In this document: positions 6,138 through 6,561 of the stretch, one piece after another | Position numbering within the stretch: the first letter of the stretch is position 1 | How the letters are laid out: each line of letters starts with the position of its first letter | Assembly: GCA_031264645.1 (NCBI GenBank) | Contig: JAISDR010000207.1 | Coordinates: 1 to 6,561 of the forward strand | Source of the DNA: Prevotellaceae bacterium | GTDB lineage: Bacteria > Bacteroidota > Bacteroidia > Bacteroidales > UBA932 | Direction: 5' to 3' | DNA: 6,561 nt | Notes under the pieces: model-generated | Told to the model about the DNA's origin: nothing | The model's input: only the letters and a program-made list of their open reading frames with translations | Databases searched by the model: none | Program-made: the position numbers and the translations under genes

Positions 6138-6186
6138 TCTGGTTCTCCACTTTGGCTCCTAACGATGGTGAGGAAAGGCGTCTTAA

Positions 6187-6205
6187 AATAATATTCTGTA
6201 TTATT
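6187..6205. promoter_or_regulatory. AT-rich inverted repeat upstream of the right-end promoter
   Basis: AATAATA (6187-6193) and TATTATT (6199-6205) are perfect inverted arms with a 5-bp spacer (TTCTG), about 30 bp upstream of the -7 box at 6234. It could be an operator or a weak hairpin behind phoH. With only A and T in the arms, chance occurrence is quite likely. Confidence 0.2.
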
Positions 6206-6233
6206 GCATTACAATTAATATAAAAATTATTAC

Positions 6234-6241
6234 TACATTTG
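6234..6241 (+). promoter_or_regulatory. Predicted promoter -7 box for the right-end genes
   Basis: TACATTTG matches TAnnTTTG fully. No good -33 TTTG is found 19-21 bp upstream; TTAC at 6209-6212 is a poor candidate with a 21-bp spacer. The upstream stretch (6181-6233) is very AT-rich, as promoter regions here are. Transcription would start near 6247, about 17 nt before the small ORF and 170 nt before the HEAT-like gene. Confidence 0.5.
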
Positions 6242-6263
6242 CGGCATTAATTGAAAATCAATC

Positions 6264-6419
6264 ATGAGGAAAAAAGGACATAATAGAAGTACTTACAACA
6301 GCCTTTCAAGATTCGCACCGTGCTTCCAGAAGCTTCTGGAAACCTGTCAGGGGCGTCTTCATGACTTTGATATGGCATATTTCGCTTTGAATACAAAAAT
6401 AATATTGAGCCGCGTATGA
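6264..6419 (+). CDS. Possible small protein or leader ORF, 51 residues, unrecognised
   Basis: I do not recognise this ORF. It encodes a basic N terminus (MRKKGHNRSTYNSLSRFAPC), then FQKLLETCQGRLHDFDMAYF, and ends ALNTKIILSRV. There is no signal peptide, membrane segment or repeat, and the two Cys (20 and 28) do not form a known motif. Two things support translation: the ATG lies about 17 nt after a predicted transcription start, and its TGA overlaps the ATG of the HEAT-like gene as ATGA, a coupling arrangement. Against it are its short length, which chance can produce, and the lack of family support. It also contains a perfect 18-bp palindrome (6324-6341), so the stretch may instead be a structured or regulatory 5' leader. 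It could be a leader peptide, a genuine small gene or untranslated RNA. Confidence 0.35.
   Translation: MRKKGHNRSTYNSLSRFAPCFQKLLETCQGRLHDFDMAYFALNTKIILSRV
6324..6341. promoter_or_regulatory. Perfect 18-bp palindrome
   Basis: TTCCAGAAGCTTCTGGAA is identical to its own reverse complement, with no spacer. It lies about 75-95 nt downstream of the predicted transcription start and 75 bp upstream of the HEAT-like start codon. As RNA it could form a hairpin only by sacrificing the central bases for a loop; as DNA it is a good symmetric site for a dimeric protein. The function is unknown. Confidence 0.4.
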
Positions 6420-6561
6420 TGTATAATGGAGAAAAGGAAAAAGAGATCGGGGAAATGGCGTATCAGCAGCAGCAGCTGGCAGCGCTTGCAAAAGAGGACG
6501 CCTCTGCCCGAGTGCGCATGATGGCGGTAAAAAAACTGACTGATCAGGCTATGCTTGCCGA
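6416..6561 (+). CDS. HEAT-repeat-like protein, 3'-truncated by the window edge
   Basis: Only the first 48 codons are present. After a charged start (MMYNGEKEKEIGEMAYQ) comes QQQQ, encoded by four CAG triplets (6464-6475). Next is LAALAKEDASARVRMMAVKK (residues 21-40) followed by LTDQAMLA. The pattern A-K-x-D-x-x-x-x-V-R-x-x-A-V-x-K-L-T-D-Q resembles the repeating unit of HEAT-like helical repeat proteins, in which the KLTDQ-x-LLA segment leads into the next copy. Such proteins are protein- or ligand-binding scaffolds with no fixed function. ATG codons at 6416 and 6419 are adjacent. The frame stays open back to 6371 but holds no other standard start codon. The first ATG overlaps the small ORF's stop (ATGA). 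There is no signal peptide, so a cytoplasmic location is likely. The repeat assignment rests on one and a half units. Confidence 0.6.
   Translation, partial: MMYNGEKEKEIGEMAYQQQQLAALAKEDASARVRMMAVKKLTDQAMLA

Noticed and set aside
5722..6150. A 142-codon minus-strand frame over the end of phoH
   Set aside because: It runs opposite the conserved Walker B half of PhoH. There is no promoter box at its start and no recognisable protein features.
6141..6180. Possible terminator after phoH (TTCTCCAC against GTGAGGAA)
   Set aside because: The stem has a mismatch, a wobble pair and a 17-base loop, and no T run follows; it is too weak to call.
6324..6341. The palindrome fits the eukaryotic heat-shock element pattern (alternating TTC and GAA with 2-base gaps)
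   Set aside because: Heat-shock factor does not exist in bacteria; the match is incidental to the palindrome's symmetry.
6464..6475. CAG triplet run as a microsatellite
   Set aside because: Four copies are too few to be a meaningful repeat tract; it is noted only as the Gln run of the HEAT-like protein.
6306..6491. A 61-codon minus-strand frame at the right end
   Set aside because: It lies antisense to the HEAT-like gene and the small ORF, has no promoter box upstream on that strand, and its alanine-rich start mirrors the CAG triplets.

Overview
The window looks like a piece of a Bacteroidota chromosome, probably order Bacteroidales. Three lines of evidence agree. The proteins resemble Bacteroidales versions (short-form AMP nucleosidase, 203-residue deoxynucleoside kinase, OprO/OprP-like porin, PhoH-family ATPase). 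Start codons lack Shine-Dalgarno sequences. The gaps upstream of genes carry TAnnTTTG boxes, the -7 element of this phylum. It is ordinary core chromosome: no transposase, phage gene, CRISPR array, tRNA or rRNA was seen.

Layout. (1) 1-1211, plus strand: the 3' part of an AMP nucleosidase gene, then 5 bp later a deoxynucleoside kinase gene; together they form a purine and deoxynucleoside salvage pair. (2) 1223-2251, minus strand: an outer-membrane porin gene convergent with the kinase, with its own promoter about 85 bp upstream. (3) 2252-2478: a non-coding stretch with the porin promoter, a 14-bp tandem repeat, the cysK terminator and a 13-bp tandem duplication that runs into the cysK stop codon. 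(4) 2479-3426, minus strand: cysteine synthase. (5) 3427-3532: a divergent promoter region in which the cysK promoter and the promoter of the opposite operon lie almost back to back over an inverted repeat. (6) 3533-6120, plus strand: a tight three-gene operon of a NarL/LuxR-type response regulator, murB (4-bp overlap) and a PhoH-family ATPase (3-bp gap). (7) 6121-6561: a copy of the 14-bp repeat, a promoter, a possible 51-codon small gene containing a perfect 18-bp palindrome, and the start of a HEAT-repeat-like protein that runs off the window.

The central operon couples an orphan transcription regulator to a peptidoglycan precursor enzyme (MurB) and an RNA-associated ATPase (PhoH), and it faces a cysteine biosynthesis gene across a shared control region. 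The least familiar part is the right end, where an unrecognised small ORF overlaps the start of the HEAT-like gene by ATGA. No wholly new system can be demonstrated here. The best leads are the small ORF with its HEAT-like partner, the regulator-murB coupling, and the 19-bp sequence shared downstream of cysK and phoH.
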